From positions 1 to 61,872 of the forward strand of contig JARCMD010000147.1 in assembly GCA_030248885.1 (NCBI GenBank): a stretch of 61,872 bases of DNA, given 5' to 3'. The notes under the pieces were generated by a model. That model was not told where the DNA came from. It saw nothing but the letters and a program-made list of their open reading frames with translations, and searched no databases. The number at the start of each line of letters is the position of its first letter. Within the stretch, counting starts at the first letter, position 1. Positions 47,621-56,833 of this stretch are shown here, one piece after another. Source of the stretch: Leptolyngbyaceae cyanobacterium MP9P1.79. GTDB taxonomy: Bacteria; Cyanobacteriota; Cyanobacteriia; JARCMD01. Made by a program: the position numbers and the translations under genes.

Positions 47621-47780
47621 TAGGAGATTTCCAGAAAAGTTTATACCAGGCACCGGAAGGGCGTTCGCGGAGCGTGTGCTTTGCACTTAGCATTGGAGCA
47701 ATAATCTGTGCAGCCATTCAAGATCTCTTACCCAATGCTTCGCCCCTACAGGGGTAATATCTTTCTCAGAAATCTCCCTA
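47621..47780. repeat. Dispersed repeat family 3, inverted long copy (carries the GspE/PilB stop)
   Basis: Runs from TAGGAGATTTCCAGAAAAGT to CTTTCTCAGAAATCTCCCTA. Contains the GGAGCGTGTGCTTTGCACTT module. The last CTA is the minus-strand stop codon of the secretion ATPase gene. Confidence 0.8.
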
Positions 47781-49472
47781 ACCCTCAGCATTCAGCACCC
47801 GCAAATGTCCCAACTGAGCATTCGTCGGCGAGGCATTTGTGAGGGACTTGCGGTACATGGCACTGTGGGGCAGAACGCGCAGAATTTCAGTGACGGTGGT
47901 GATGCCGCTCGTCACTTTGACGATCGCTGCCGTCCGAAACGAATCAAAGCTAATTTCATTCAGGTAACGATGAAGTTGAGTCATTGTCCCTTCGTAAATA
48001 ATTTGCCGCACCGTTTCATCCACATTTAGCAACTCAATAATCGCTTCCCGTCCCAGATAGCCAGAGTTGAAGCACTTGATGCAGCCCCGCCCCTTGCGCC
48101 AATTCTTAGGGTTCGCCTGATCGAGTTCCAACCCCAGCACCTTGAGGTCAGATTCCGTTGGGGTGTAGGGTTCAGCGCAGTCAGAGCAAACCCGTCGTAC
48201 CAAGCGCTGAGCCACGATCCCCAATAGCGCATCGCTGATTAAGCCTGGGTCAGGGCCAATATCTTTCAGACGAGGAATAGCACTGATGGCATCGTTGGTG
48301 TGGAGCGTCGTCAGCACCAAATGTCCTGTTAGTGCCGCCCGGACTGCGGTTTCGGCCGTCTCGTGGTCACGAATTTCTCCCAACATAATGATGTCGGGGT
48401 CTTGGCGCAGAATGGCCCGCAGCCCTGCTGCAAAGGTCATGCCAGCGGGTTCATGCACCTGAGTTTGGGTGATGCGCGGCAAAACGTACTCCACTGGGTC
48501 TTCCACCGTCACGACGTTGACATACTCGGTGGCGATCGTCTGCAAACTGGTGTAAAGCGTGCTGGTTTTCCCGGAACCCGTGGGCCCCGTAAAAATCACC
48601 ATGCCTTGGGGCTGCTGGAGCCAGTTTTTATAAACTGCGAGAGTTTTTGGAGTAAAGCCCAACTCATGCATGTCAGTGAAGGGATTTTCCCTCGGCAAGA
48701 GACGAATGACCGCCTTCTCACCCCCAATGCAGGGCAAGGTACTTACCCGCAGGTCTAACCCCAAGTCCGTGTCTTGCCCAGACCCATATTTTTCGCCAAT
48801 GCGGGCATCTTGGGGGCGACGACTTTCGGAAATATCCATGTCGGACATTACCTTCAGGGCAACGATCGATCGGCGGCTCACTTCTGGAGGCAGAGTTGTG
48901 ATATCACGCAAAATGCCATCAATGCGATAACGTACCCGCAAGCCTTCAGCCGTCGGCTCTAGATGAATGTCACTGGCTCGGTTACGGAGTGCGCCAGAAA
49001 TAATCGTCTTAATTCGGCTAATTTGGTCAACAGCCTTGGAGAGATAGAGTTCGGTAACTTCGCTGATGTCTTCCTGTTCTAACTCTCCTGTCAAAGGATT
49101 AACCAGTGGTGTCGCACTAATCTGGCTACTGTCCATATTTTTGGTATGGAACCAGGCACGGTAGCTTTTATCGGCGATCGGAATAATTTTGATCTCGGTG
49201 AAGGTGCGATCGGCCAAACCCCGAATTTCATCCAAGGACAAGGTGACGGGACTGCCCAGGTAGTAACAATTGCGCCACAACAGCAGCGGAATCACGGGCG
49301 GCAAACTGGCGCGATCGGGAAATTCCCGCAGGAAGCGGAAACTAACTTGGGGATCAAGCAAGTGCAACTTCACCATGCCCTGGGCATCTACCAAAAGCTC
49401 TAACGCTTCCTGGCAATTAATCTCACGTTTCTTGAGCCGTTGCCAGGCAGAGGAAGGCGACAAAGTTTGCAT
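47778..49472 (-). CDS. GspE/PilB-type secretion or type IV pilus assembly ATPase
   Basis: 564 residues, shorter than the usual ~670 of PilB. A partial N-terminal MshEN-like region precedes the RecA core with arginine-rich ASDIHLEPTAEGLRVRYRIDG. Walker A is GPTGSGKTS, the Asp box VTVEDPVEYVL, Walker B DPDIIMLGEIRD and the His box LTGHLVLTTLHT. The C-terminal CSDC and CIKCFNSGYLGREAI form the zinc site. Cyanobacteria carry PilB1 and a shorter PilB2-like paralogue; this may be the latter. No pilC or pilT is beside it. The stop codon is supplied by the terminus of a family 3 repeat. Confidence 0.9.
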   Translation of the reverse strand: MQTLSPSSAWQRLKKREINCQEALELLVDAQGMVKLHLLDPQVSFRFLREFPDRASLPPVIPLLLWRNCYYLGSPVTLSLDEIRGLADRTFTEIKIIPIADKSYRAWFHTKNMDSSQISATPLVNPLTGELEQEDISEVTELYLSKAVDQISRIKTIISGALRNRASDIHLEPTAEGLRVRYRIDGILRDITTLPPEVSRRSIVALKVMSDMDISESRRPQDARIGEKYGSGQDTDLGLDLRVSTLPCIGGEKAVIRLLPRENPFTDMHELGFTPKTLAVYKNWLQQPQGMVIFTGPTGSGKTSTLYTSLQTIATEYVNVVTVEDPVEYVLPRITQTQVHEPAGMTFAAGLRAILRQDPDIIMLGEIRDHETAETAVRAALTGHLVLTTLHTNDAISAIPRLKDIGPDPGLISDALLGIVAQRLVRRVCSDCAEPYTPTESDLKVLGLELDQANPKNWRKGRGCIKCFNSGYLGREAIIELLNVDETVRQIIYEGTMTQLHRYLNEISFDSFRTAAIVKVTSGITTVTEILRVLPHSAMYRKSLTNASPTNAQLGHLRVLNAEG

Positions 49473-49674
49473 TTTGTATGGAAGAAGTATGTATGGAAAT
49501 TAAGTGTTAAATACTGAATGCCTGATTCACTATGCCCCAATTCATTCTGATTGAACTCACCCTGAGTATCACAAGCAGGTATGGAAGAACGCCGATTTTT
49601 TCAGTGGCAATCGGCAATCCCAATTAATATCACCCAATGGCAATATAGCCTCGCTGCTTACAGCCCATAAACCT

Positions 49675-50955
49675 CTATAGACGATGCACCAGAGGATATA
49701 AAGCAGGTTCATCGGGATTCTGAGCGACTTTGACGATCGCCATGATCGGTAAAATCCAAGCGATCAGAGTAATTAAGCAAGCAGAGATGATGAAGATAAT
49801 AAATCCGAAAAACGGCACAAAACCAGCAATGAGCCACGCAGAACATCCCCAAATAAGTAGGCTTAGCTGAAGCCGCCAGGCTTCCTGGGCATTAATTTGT
49901 ACAACTCGATCGCTAGAAGTAATCATCAAAATTAAAGGCAGCCAAAAGAACCACCCTCCTAACAACGCCGATGCGTGGCACAAAATTGATAGGACTTGCC
50001 GATTGGGATGCGCCTGTCGCGTCACAGATGCATCTTGCACTAGACTAGAACTCACAGAGCGACTGCCAGGGGATGCCATGCGAGAACTGTGATTAGCACT
50101 ATGGCTTCTGGAGGATGTAGCACTAGAGCTATCGGATAGATTAGGCTCATCAATCTCTTCAACCACAGGCTCAGGGGGACGGAGTTTGCTGGGGTGGACA
50201 AATTCCACCCCCGATCCGTGTGCTCCTGAACTGGGTTGAGCCGCAAATTCTTCCATCCAATCTGATTCCTGGCTACTCGCCTTATAGCCAAAAATCTTTA
50301 CGGACTGAATTAAGGAAGATTCCAGGTAGGACAGTTCTCGATGCACCAGCACGCCCACGACGGATTTGTCTGGCGTTTGTTGAGCTTCCAGGGAAATTTC
50401 CAAGCAGCCATCGTTCAGAGTCACCGATCGCGCCTTGATATCTTTTTGAGAAACAGTGCGGTTAACCAGCGTGGTCAGGGCAGCAATGTCTCCCTGCTTC
50501 GCCAAGTCTTTAACGCCGGGAGGACGCTTCTTTTTGCCGCCCTGTTCAGGGCTGGGGGGTGCTGCCGATTCTGCGGGGGTTGGAGGGCTGGGGGGTGCGG
50601 CTTCCTGGGCAGGTGCTGGAGTGGGACTTATTTCTGGAGGAGCTTCGGCTAGAGCGGCGGCTGCCCTTAGCTGGAATTCTTCTGTCCAAGCTGGGATATT
50701 TTGACCCACCTGCCGACCGTAAACTTTGAGGGCAGCGATCGTCTCAATGCCCAAGTTGGTAATTCCCGTCTTCACAAAGGTGCCATAGGCAGATTGATCG
50801 GGTACGTCCTCTCCCTCTAGCATCACCTGCAAACATTGCGCCTTAAGCGCTGCTTTGGCCGTAACCCCTGTATCTACTAAGGATTGATTCATTAGGGAGA
50901 CGATCGCGTCTACATCTCCCTGTCTAGCACGGTCTAAAATCCCAGCTTCAGTCAT
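49675..50955 (-). CDS. Duplicated-domain protein with C-terminal DUF4870 membrane region
   Basis: 426 residues. Two copies of a ~90-residue domain are visible: ILDRARQGDVDAIVSLMNQSL...VKTGITNLGIETIAALKVYG and VKDLAKQGDIAALTTLVNRTV...VHRELSYLESSLIQSVKIFG. Each ends with W(T/M)EEF. A Pro/Ala/Ser linker separates them and another follows. The last ~110 residues have four hydrophobic segments of the DUF4870/Tic20-like type (HASALLGGWFFWLPLILMIT, INAQEAWRLQ). The layout suggests cytoplasmic sensing domains tied to a membrane anchor. No function is known. Confidence 0.75.
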   Translation of the reverse strand: MTEAGILDRARQGDVDAIVSLMNQSLVDTGVTAKAALKAQCLQVMLEGEDVPDQSAYGTFVKTGITNLGIETIAALKVYGRQVGQNIPAWTEEFQLRAAAALAEAPPEISPTPAPAQEAAPPSPPTPAESAAPPSPEQGGKKKRPPGVKDLAKQGDIAALTTLVNRTVSQKDIKARSVTLNDGCLEISLEAQQTPDKSVVGVLVHRELSYLESSLIQSVKIFGYKASSQESDWMEEFAAQPSSGAHGSGVEFVHPSKLRPPEPVVEEIDEPNLSDSSSATSSRSHSANHSSRMASPGSRSVSSSLVQDASVTRQAHPNRQVLSILCHASALLGGWFFWLPLILMITSSDRVVQINAQEAWRLQLSLLIWGCSAWLIAGFVPFFGFIIFIISACLITLIAWILPIMAIVKVAQNPDEPALYPLVHRL

Positions 50956-51042
50956 AAATTACTCGCAAGTCGAAGAAGTGAAGCGGTCTCAATTTTTACT
51001 AATCTCTCTATAAATTATGCCCTTGGAAGGAGGAGTATGTCA

Positions 51043-51302
51043 CTAAATGCCAGTAAAAAAAGCTGTGATTTTAAGGCGCTCTACATTGATCTCTACTTGA
51101 TGATCGAGGTAGAAACTCAATGCATCTAATATCTGTGCCAACGTTAAAAGGGGAAATGGTTCGGAATTTCCTCTGGCATGATGCCCATTCGCCATAAACC
51201 CACGATAGCGCGGACGGATGTGCGTGTACCTGTGATAATCGGCTCACCACTTAAAATTCTGGTATTTCGAGTCACGTAGCGTGAAACAGTTTCAGCAGAC
51301 AT
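51043..51302 (-). pseudogene. Frameshifted DUF433 (antitoxin-like) gene
   Basis: From ATG 51302 the frame encodes 52 residues, MSAETVSRYVTRNTRILSGE, then PIITGTRTSVRAIVGLWRMG and IMPEEIPNHFPF, then stops (TAA at 51146-51144). The continuation LTLAQILDALSFYLDHQVEI lies one frame over and runs to a stop at 51043. A single missing base in the CCCCTTTT run (minus strand) explains both. The LSGEPIITGTRTSV and LTLAQILDALSFY blocks are typical DUF433. DUF433 proteins often pair with DUF5615 PIN toxins; none is adjacent. The rest of the 50956-51461 gap holds nothing else. Confidence 0.75.
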
Positions 51303-51461
51303 CGTGTGAATCGCTCGATAGATCTGGCTTTCCTTACAATTTACTTAAGTACTGCTCTTCACAAGTAAGGTTCGGAAATGAAATGAAAGAGACATCCCCA
51401 ATTCCGACCCCTATCAATAACAAGTTGTATTGAGGTTTCAGATGAAATTTCTACACCTGCT

Positions 51462-52292
51462 TCAACCTAATTGATCGGGATCGACTCCCAATTCACGCAA
51501 CTTAGCAGCTAATAGCTCTGCCCGTTGGCGCTCTTGCTCTGCCCGTTGGTGCTGTTGCTCTGCCCGCTGTTGCTCTTGCTCTGCCCGTTGGCGTTGATGT
51601 TCTGCCCGCTGTTGTTCTTGCTCTGCACGTTGGCGTTGATGTTCTGCTTGTTCTGAACCCCACAGGAGCATATTGCCTGCTCGATCCCACCAGCGTAGCC
51701 AGTTCATTGTTTGTCGCAGTCGTTCTCCTGCCCAGATCCCTAGAAATAGCTCTAACTCTGGAATCCATACCCGGTTTTGAGCATCTGCTGCTTGCAAAAC
51801 GTAGTGCCCTTGTTGCAGGTAACGAACTTCTAAACTGGGTTCGTAGGGATCATAGGTTACATAGGTCGGTACTTGCAAAATTTGTTCATAGAAATAAAGC
51901 TTGCCGTAGGGCGGGGTCGATCGCAGCGACAGTTCACTACCTTCTTCGTTAGAAAGAAACTCCATAACCACTGCAACAGGCGCACCTTCCAGGTTGGATG
52001 TATAGCTACGACGGATTGTGCCTTCTGCTACACCATGAACTTGAGGCACATAAAACCAGTCGGGAGCTTTGACGACAATTTTTTTGTTGACTGTGGCAAC
52101 CAATCCAAAGTTTGAACCGATGAGCATCTCTGGCTCAATTCGTCCAGCGACTCCAAGAGCTTCAGTGAGAGCAGCGGCGAGGAGAGGCTGTTGAATATTT
52201 TCCACAGGGTCATCTGGTAGCACAAAGTTGTCTGGTAGAGCTTCCCACGTTACGGTTAGTTCTGTTTTAGAGGAAGGAATTTGAAGTACCAT
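51462..52292 (-). CDS. Uma2 family protein with C-terminal coiled coil
   Basis: 276 residues. Uma2 core in residues ~10-200: VVKAPDWFYVPQV (Asp of the PD motif), VAVVMEFLSNEEG (Glu), PPYGKLYFYEQILQVPTYV (Lys region). The C-terminus has about seven QRAE(Q/H)(E/Q/R)(Q/R) heptads, ending LLAAKLRELGVDPDQLG. Such tails occur in many cyanobacterial Uma2 proteins and probably oligomerise. The heptads are encoded by 21 bp tandem repeats, so length likely varies among strains. Confidence 0.88.
   Translation of the reverse strand: MVLQIPSSKTELTVTWEALPDNFVLPDDPVENIQQPLLAAALTEALGVAGRIEPEMLIGSNFGLVATVNKKIVVKAPDWFYVPQVHGVAEGTIRRSYTSNLEGAPVAVVMEFLSNEEGSELSLRSTPPYGKLYFYEQILQVPTYVTYDPYEPSLEVRYLQQGHYVLQAADAQNRVWIPELELFLGIWAGERLRQTMNWLRWWDRAGNMLLWGSEQAEHQRQRAEQEQQRAEHQRQRAEQEQQRAEQQHQRAEQERQRAELLAAKLRELGVDPDQLG
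51500..51650. repeat. 21 bp tandem repeat encoding a coiled coil
   Basis: CTCTGCCCGTTGGCG/CTGTTG type units alternate with a 21 bp period inside the Uma2 gene. The encoded heptads remain in frame. Confidence 0.7.
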
Positions 52293-52497
52293 TTTACCTC
52301 GTAAGTGGTAATTTTCTTGGATTAAAACTACTCAATTAGAAAATTGACTTATGTAGCAGGTTTAATTATATCAAGCAGGTTTAATTGCATCTTGTCCGCA
52401 TTACCATTCATTTAGAGAAAGCATTAATACAGCATATTTAGGGAACCCCGGTTAGAATGAAAGACTGAAGTATTTTTTCGCTAGGTTCGATCGCCCC

Positions 52498-53859
52498 ATG
52501 CCTCTCCCTGTTGTTGCTATTATCGGTCGCCCTAATGTGGGCAAATCCATGATTGCCAATCGTCTGGCAGAAACCAGAGATGCGATCGTCTTCGATGAGC
52601 CTGGGGTGACCCGCGATCGGACCTACCGCCGTGCCTTCTGGTGCGATCGGGAATTTTTGGTTGTTGATACGGGTGGACTCGTGTTTGATGACAACACCGA
52701 GTTTCTGCCCCTGATTCGCGAGCAAGCCATGCTGGCTCTGGCAGAATCCAGTGCAGCCATCTTTGTTGTCGATGGGCAAACGGGGCCAACCAGCGGTGAT
52801 GCCACGATCGCCAGTTGGTTACGCCAGCAACCCGTCCCTGTGTTATTGGCAGTCAACAAGTGTGAGTCGCCAGACCAAGGCATCACCCAAGCAGCGCAAT
52901 TCTGGGAACTGGGGCTAGGAGAACCGCTTCCCATCTCTGGCATCCACGGCAATGGTACAGGCGATATGCTGGATCTCCTCTTGACCCATCTGCCACCAGC
53001 AGAAGAAATTATAGACTCAGCCGAGATTAAGGTGGCGATCGTGGGTCGTCCTAATGTGGGCAAATCCAGTTTGCTCAATGCCTTTGTGGGAGAGAATCGG
53101 GCGATCGTCAGTCCGATTTCTGGCACCACTAGAGATGCGATCGACACCCTGGTTGAGCATGGTGGCCAAGCCTATCGCCTGATTGACACCGCTGGCATTC
53201 GGAAAAAGAAGCAGGTGGAGTATGGCCCAGAGTTCTTTGGCGTGAATCGAGCGTTTAAGGCGATCGATCGGGCGGATGTTGTGTTGCTCGTGATCGATGC
53301 CTTGGATGGCGTAACAGACCAAGATCAAAAACTGGCAGGACGGGTGGAAGAAGCGGGCCGCGCTTGCATCATTGTCGTGAATAAGTGGGATGCGGTGGAA
53401 AAGGATTCCTACACGATTTATGACTACGAAAAAGACGTTAAATCCCGGCTGAATTTCCTGGAATGGGCGGACGTGATTTTCGTCAGCGCCATGACTGGAC
53501 AGCGGGTGGAGAAAATCTTGGATTTGGTCACCACGGCGGCTGAGCAACACAAGCGCCGAGTCACAACTTCTGTGATTAACGAAGCCCTAGAAGATGCGAT
53601 CGGCTGGCACTCTCCCCCCACGACTCGCCAAGGTCGTCAGGGTAAAATCTATTACGGCGCCCAAGTTAGCAGCCAACCGCCGTCGATCGCCCTTTTCGTC
53701 AACGATCCCAAGCTGTTTAACGACAACTACCGTCGCTACATTGAACGTCAGTTCCGGGAGCAATTGGGTTTCTCTGGCACCCCGGTTCGCCTCTTCTGGC
53801 GGGGCAAAAAGACTCGCGAAGTGGAGCGTGGTGGACCGAATCGAGCCACTCGCGTTTAA
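52498..53859 (+). CDS. der: Ribosome-assembly GTPase Der (EngA)
   Basis: 453 residues. Two GTPase domains in tandem: [16 protein letters not shown] with DTGG (G3) and NKCE (G4), and [16 protein letters not shown] with DTAGI and NKWD. A C-terminal KH-like domain follows ([13 protein letters not shown]-like region [19 protein letters not shown]). Der acts in 50S subunit maturation and is essential in most bacteria. N-terminus [17 protein letters not shown] fits the family start. Single gene. Confidence 0.98.
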   Translation: MPLPVVAIIGRPNVGKSMIANRLAETRDAIVFDEPGVTRDRTYRRAFWCDREFLVVDTGGLVFDDNTEFLPLIREQAMLALAESSAAIFVVDGQTGPTSGDATIASWLRQQPVPVLLAVNKCESPDQGITQAAQFWELGLGEPLPISGIHGNGTGDMLDLLLTHLPPAEEIIDSAEIKVAIVGRPNVGKSSLLNAFVGENRAIVSPISGTTRDAIDTLVEHGGQAYRLIDTAGIRKKKQVEYGPEFFGVNRAFKAIDRADVVLLVIDALDGVTDQDQKLAGRVEEAGRACIIVVNKWDAVEKDSYTIYDYEKDVKSRLNFLEWADVIFVSAMTGQRVEKILDLVTTAAEQHKRRVTTSVINEALEDAIGWHSPPTTRQGRQGKIYYGAQVSSQPPSIALFVNDPKLFNDNYRRYIERQFREQLGFSGTPVRLFWRGKKTREVERGGPNRATRV

Positions 53860-53935
53860 TGAAGTCCTGTAGAACTCATTTAGATCTTTGGTGAAAATAT
53901 TACGGCTAGTCCACTTCAGCGAAAGCGGTCAAGTT

Positions 53936-54010
53936 GTCGAAGCTTGCTTGCTTCCTAAGGGGTAGGCTTCGCCTTTCCGTTCCCTGGCATAACCCGTTCT
54001 GGAAATCTCA
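53936..54010. repeat. Degenerate family 3 repeat
   Basis: Contains GAAGCTTGCTTGCTTCCTAA, GTAGGCTTCGCCTTTCCGTT and CTGGCATAACCCGTTCTGGAAATCTC, the last part resembling the family 3 right end (TGGTATAA...AAATCTC). Poorly conserved. Confidence 0.45.
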
Positions 54011-54109
54011 AGTCAGCGACATTCGGCTTCAGCCCTTTGTTCAAGAAGTTCTGAAGCTGGGTTTGGGATAGAATCTAAGACTACGTGGATGACTATTGAG
54101 TAAGAAATT

Positions 54110-55519
54110 ATGAGTACTGGGACACTGTTTGATAAAGTTTGGGACTTGCACACCGTAGGAATTTTGCCCTCTGGACAGACCCAGTTATTCATTGGACTGC
54201 ACCTGATTCATGAGGTCACCAGTCCCCAAGCCTTTGCCATGCTGCGCGATCGGCATCTACCGGTTCTGTTCCCTGAACGCACGATCGCCACCGTGGATCA
54301 CATTGTCCCCACCGAAAATCAGTCGCGCCCCTTTGCCGATGACCTAGCCGAAGAGATGATGCAAGCCTTGGAGCAAAGCTGCAAAGAACACGGCATTACG
54401 TTTTATAACGTCGGTTCTGGAAGCCAAGGCATTGTCCATGTCATCGCGCCAGAACTGGGATTGACGCAACCGGGGATGACCGTTGCCTGTGGTGATAGCC
54501 ATACCTCCACCCATGGAGCCTTTGGCACGATCGCCTTTGGCATTGGCACCAGTCAAGTGCGGGATGTGTTGGCTTCCCAAACCTTGGCGCTCTCTAAGCT
54601 CAAAGTCCGCAAAATTGAAATCAATGGCACCTTGCAACCTGGAGTTTATGCCAAGGATGTGATTTTGCACATCATTCGAGTGTTGGGGGTGAAAGGGGGT
54701 GTGGGATATGCCTACGAGTTCGCCGGAAGTGCGATCGAAGGCATGGGCATGGAAGAACGGATGACCATTTGCAATATGGCGATCGAAGGAGGCGCTAGGT
54801 GTGGCTACATCAACCCCGACTCGGTGACCTTTGATTACCTCCAGGGTCGGACGTTTGCGCCCCAAGGTGACCAGTGGGAACCAGCGGTGGCATGGTGGAC
54901 TAGCCTACGGAGCAATGCTGATGCGGTCTATGACGATGTGGTGGTGTTTGATGCAGCGGAGATCGCCCCAACTGTAACCTGGGGGATCACACCAGGGCAA
55001 GGGATTGCGGTCAGTGAGTCTGTGCCGACTCCAGAGAGTTTGCAGGATGAGGAGCGTCCGATCGCTGAAGAAGCCTATCAATATATGGATCTCGCCCCTG
55101 GTCAACCCATTCAGGGCACCAAGGTTGATGTCTGCTTTATCGGCAGTTGCACCAATGGCAGAATCAGCGACCTGCGGGAAGCAGCCAAGTTTGCCAAGGG
55201 TCGTCATGTTGCCGAGGGCGTGAAAGCCTTTGTGGTGCCCGGTTCAGAGCGGGTGAAACAACAGGCAGAGGCAGAAGGGCTAGACCGGATTTTCCTGGAA
55301 GCGGGGTTTGAATGGCGGGAACCCGGCTGCTCAATGTGTCTGGCCATGAACCCCGACAAGTTGCAAGGCCGCCAACTGAGCGCCTCTTCCTCTAACCGCA
55401 ATTTCAAGGGCCGCCAAGGTTCTGCGTCAGGACGCACGCTGTTGATGAGTCCGGCAATGGTGGTAGCTGCCGCCGTTAAGGGACAGGTTGCGGATGTGCG
55501 CGACTTGCTCCCTAGGTGA
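54110..55519 (+). CDS. leuC: 3-Isopropylmalate dehydratase large subunit
   Basis: 469 residues. Isomerises 2-isopropylmalate to 3-isopropylmalate in leucine synthesis, with LeuD as small subunit. The [4Fe-4S] ligands are Cys in [14 protein letters not shown] and in [15 protein letters not shown]. Start [20 protein letters not shown] and [15 protein letters not shown] are family blocks. leuD is not adjacent, as is common in cyanobacteria with dispersed leu genes. C-terminus complete. Confidence 0.97.
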   Translation: MSTGTLFDKVWDLHTVGILPSGQTQLFIGLHLIHEVTSPQAFAMLRDRHLPVLFPERTIATVDHIVPTENQSRPFADDLAEEMMQALEQSCKEHGITFYNVGSGSQGIVHVIAPELGLTQPGMTVACGDSHTSTHGAFGTIAFGIGTSQVRDVLASQTLALSKLKVRKIEINGTLQPGVYAKDVILHIIRVLGVKGGVGYAYEFAGSAIEGMGMEERMTICNMAIEGGARCGYINPDSVTFDYLQGRTFAPQGDQWEPAVAWWTSLRSNADAVYDDVVVFDAAEIAPTVTWGITPGQGIAVSESVPTPESLQDEERPIAEEAYQYMDLAPGQPIQGTKVDVCFIGSCTNGRISDLREAAKFAKGRHVAEGVKAFVVPGSERVKQQAEAEGLDRIFLEAGFEWREPGCSMCLAMNPDKLQGRQLSASSSNRNFKGRQGSASGRTLLMSPAMVVAAAVKGQVADVRDLLPR

Positions 55520-55637
55520 GTTTTCCCTGATTTGACAATCAATATAGCGTTACCCCACCCCGAATTTGATGCCGCAGCCATTCCCCCACCCGTTTAGAAT
55601 TTGGGTGTAGCCTTCCAATCCTTTATTTCAAAGTCCC

Positions 55638-56729
55638 ATGCTAAGAGCCGGAATCGTCGGACTGCCCAATGTGGGCAAGTCCACCCTATTCAATGCCGTG
55701 GTGGCCAATGCCAAAGCCCAAGCGGCCAACTTTCCCTTTTGCACGATTGAACCCAACGTGGGGATTGTGGCAGTGCCCGATGAGCGGCTGGAGGTGCTGT
55801 CCAAAATCTCTTCATCCATAGAGATTGTGCCCACACGGGTGGAGTTTGTGGATATTGCCGGATTGGTGAAAGGGGCAAGCCAAGGGGAAGGGCTGGGCAA
55901 CCAATTTTTGGCGAATATTCGCGAGGTGGATGCGATCGTCCATGTGGTGCGCTGCTTTGAAAACGACGACATCATCCACGTTTCTGGCTCGGTAGATCCA
56001 GTACGCGACATTGAGATCATCAACCTGGAACTGGCGCTGTCCGATCTTTCTCAAGTAGAACGACGCATCGATCGCGCCCGCAAACAAGCCCGTACCAGCA
56101 AGGAGGCACAGGTTGAAGTCGCTGCCCTAGAACGCTTGAGTGCCGCCCTGAATGAAGGTAAACCATCCCGCCAAGTGGAGCTAAATGAAGAAGAGGAATT
56201 GTTAGTCAAACCTCTAGGATTGCTCACGCGCAAACCTGTAATCTTTGCGGCAAATGTGCTGGAGGATGAGTTGGCAACGGGCAACGCTTACGTGGAACAG
56301 GTGCGGCAGGTTGCCGTTCAAGAACAATCCCAGGTGGTAGTGGTCTCTGCCCAGGTGGAGTCAGAACTAGTGGAGCTGCCGGAAGCAGAACGGGCGGATT
56401 TTCTCGAATCATTAGGTGTAGAAGAGGGCGGACTGAAATCGTTGATTCGCGCCACCTACGAACTTTTGGGACTCCGCACCTACTTCACCACAGGCCCCAA
56501 GGAAACCCGCGCCTGGACGATTCATGCGGGAATGCTGGCTCCCCAAGCCGCCGGAGTCATTCACTCCGATTTCGAGCGGGGCTTTATTCGGGCTGAAACT
56601 GTGGCATACCAGGATTTGGTGACCAATGGCTCTATGGGTGCCGCTAAGGAAAAGGGTTTGGTTCGCAGTGAAGGCAAGGATTATACGGTGCAAGAAGGAG
56701 ACGTGTTGCTCTTCCGATTCAATGTTTAA
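55638..56729 (+). CDS. ychF: OBG-type ribosome-binding ATPase YchF
   Basis: 363 residues, exact family length. P-loop GLPNVGKSTLFNAV, switch II DIAGLVKGASQGEGLGN, NVLED instead of the GTPase NKxD motif (giving ATP preference), and C-terminal TGS domain YFTTGPKETRAWTIHAGMLA. YchF binds ribosomes and is linked to stress responses. Single gene after leuC with 118 bp between. Confidence 0.97.
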   Translation: MLRAGIVGLPNVGKSTLFNAVVANAKAQAANFPFCTIEPNVGIVAVPDERLEVLSKISSSIEIVPTRVEFVDIAGLVKGASQGEGLGNQFLANIREVDAIVHVVRCFENDDIIHVSGSVDPVRDIEIINLELALSDLSQVERRIDRARKQARTSKEAQVEVAALERLSAALNEGKPSRQVELNEEEELLVKPLGLLTRKPVIFAANVLEDELATGNAYVEQVRQVAVQEQSQVVVVSAQVESELVELPEAERADFLESLGVEEGGLKSLIRATYELLGLRTYFTTGPKETRAWTIHAGMLAPQAAGVIHSDFERGFIRAETVAYQDLVTNGSMGAAKEKGLVRSEGKDYTVQEGDVLLFRFNV

Positions 56730-56833
56730 GGATCATGGATTAAGCAGAATCAAGCAGTCCCGTTGCAAGTGCGCTGTAACATATCACCAAAACTTACCCT
56801 CTCCAGTCAACACAGAAATTTAGAAGAAACCTC

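Noticed and set aside
47552-47686. Longer N-terminus for the DUF3386 gene
   Set aside because: The extra residues come from a family 3 repeat; the conserved domain begins at the ATG at 47551.
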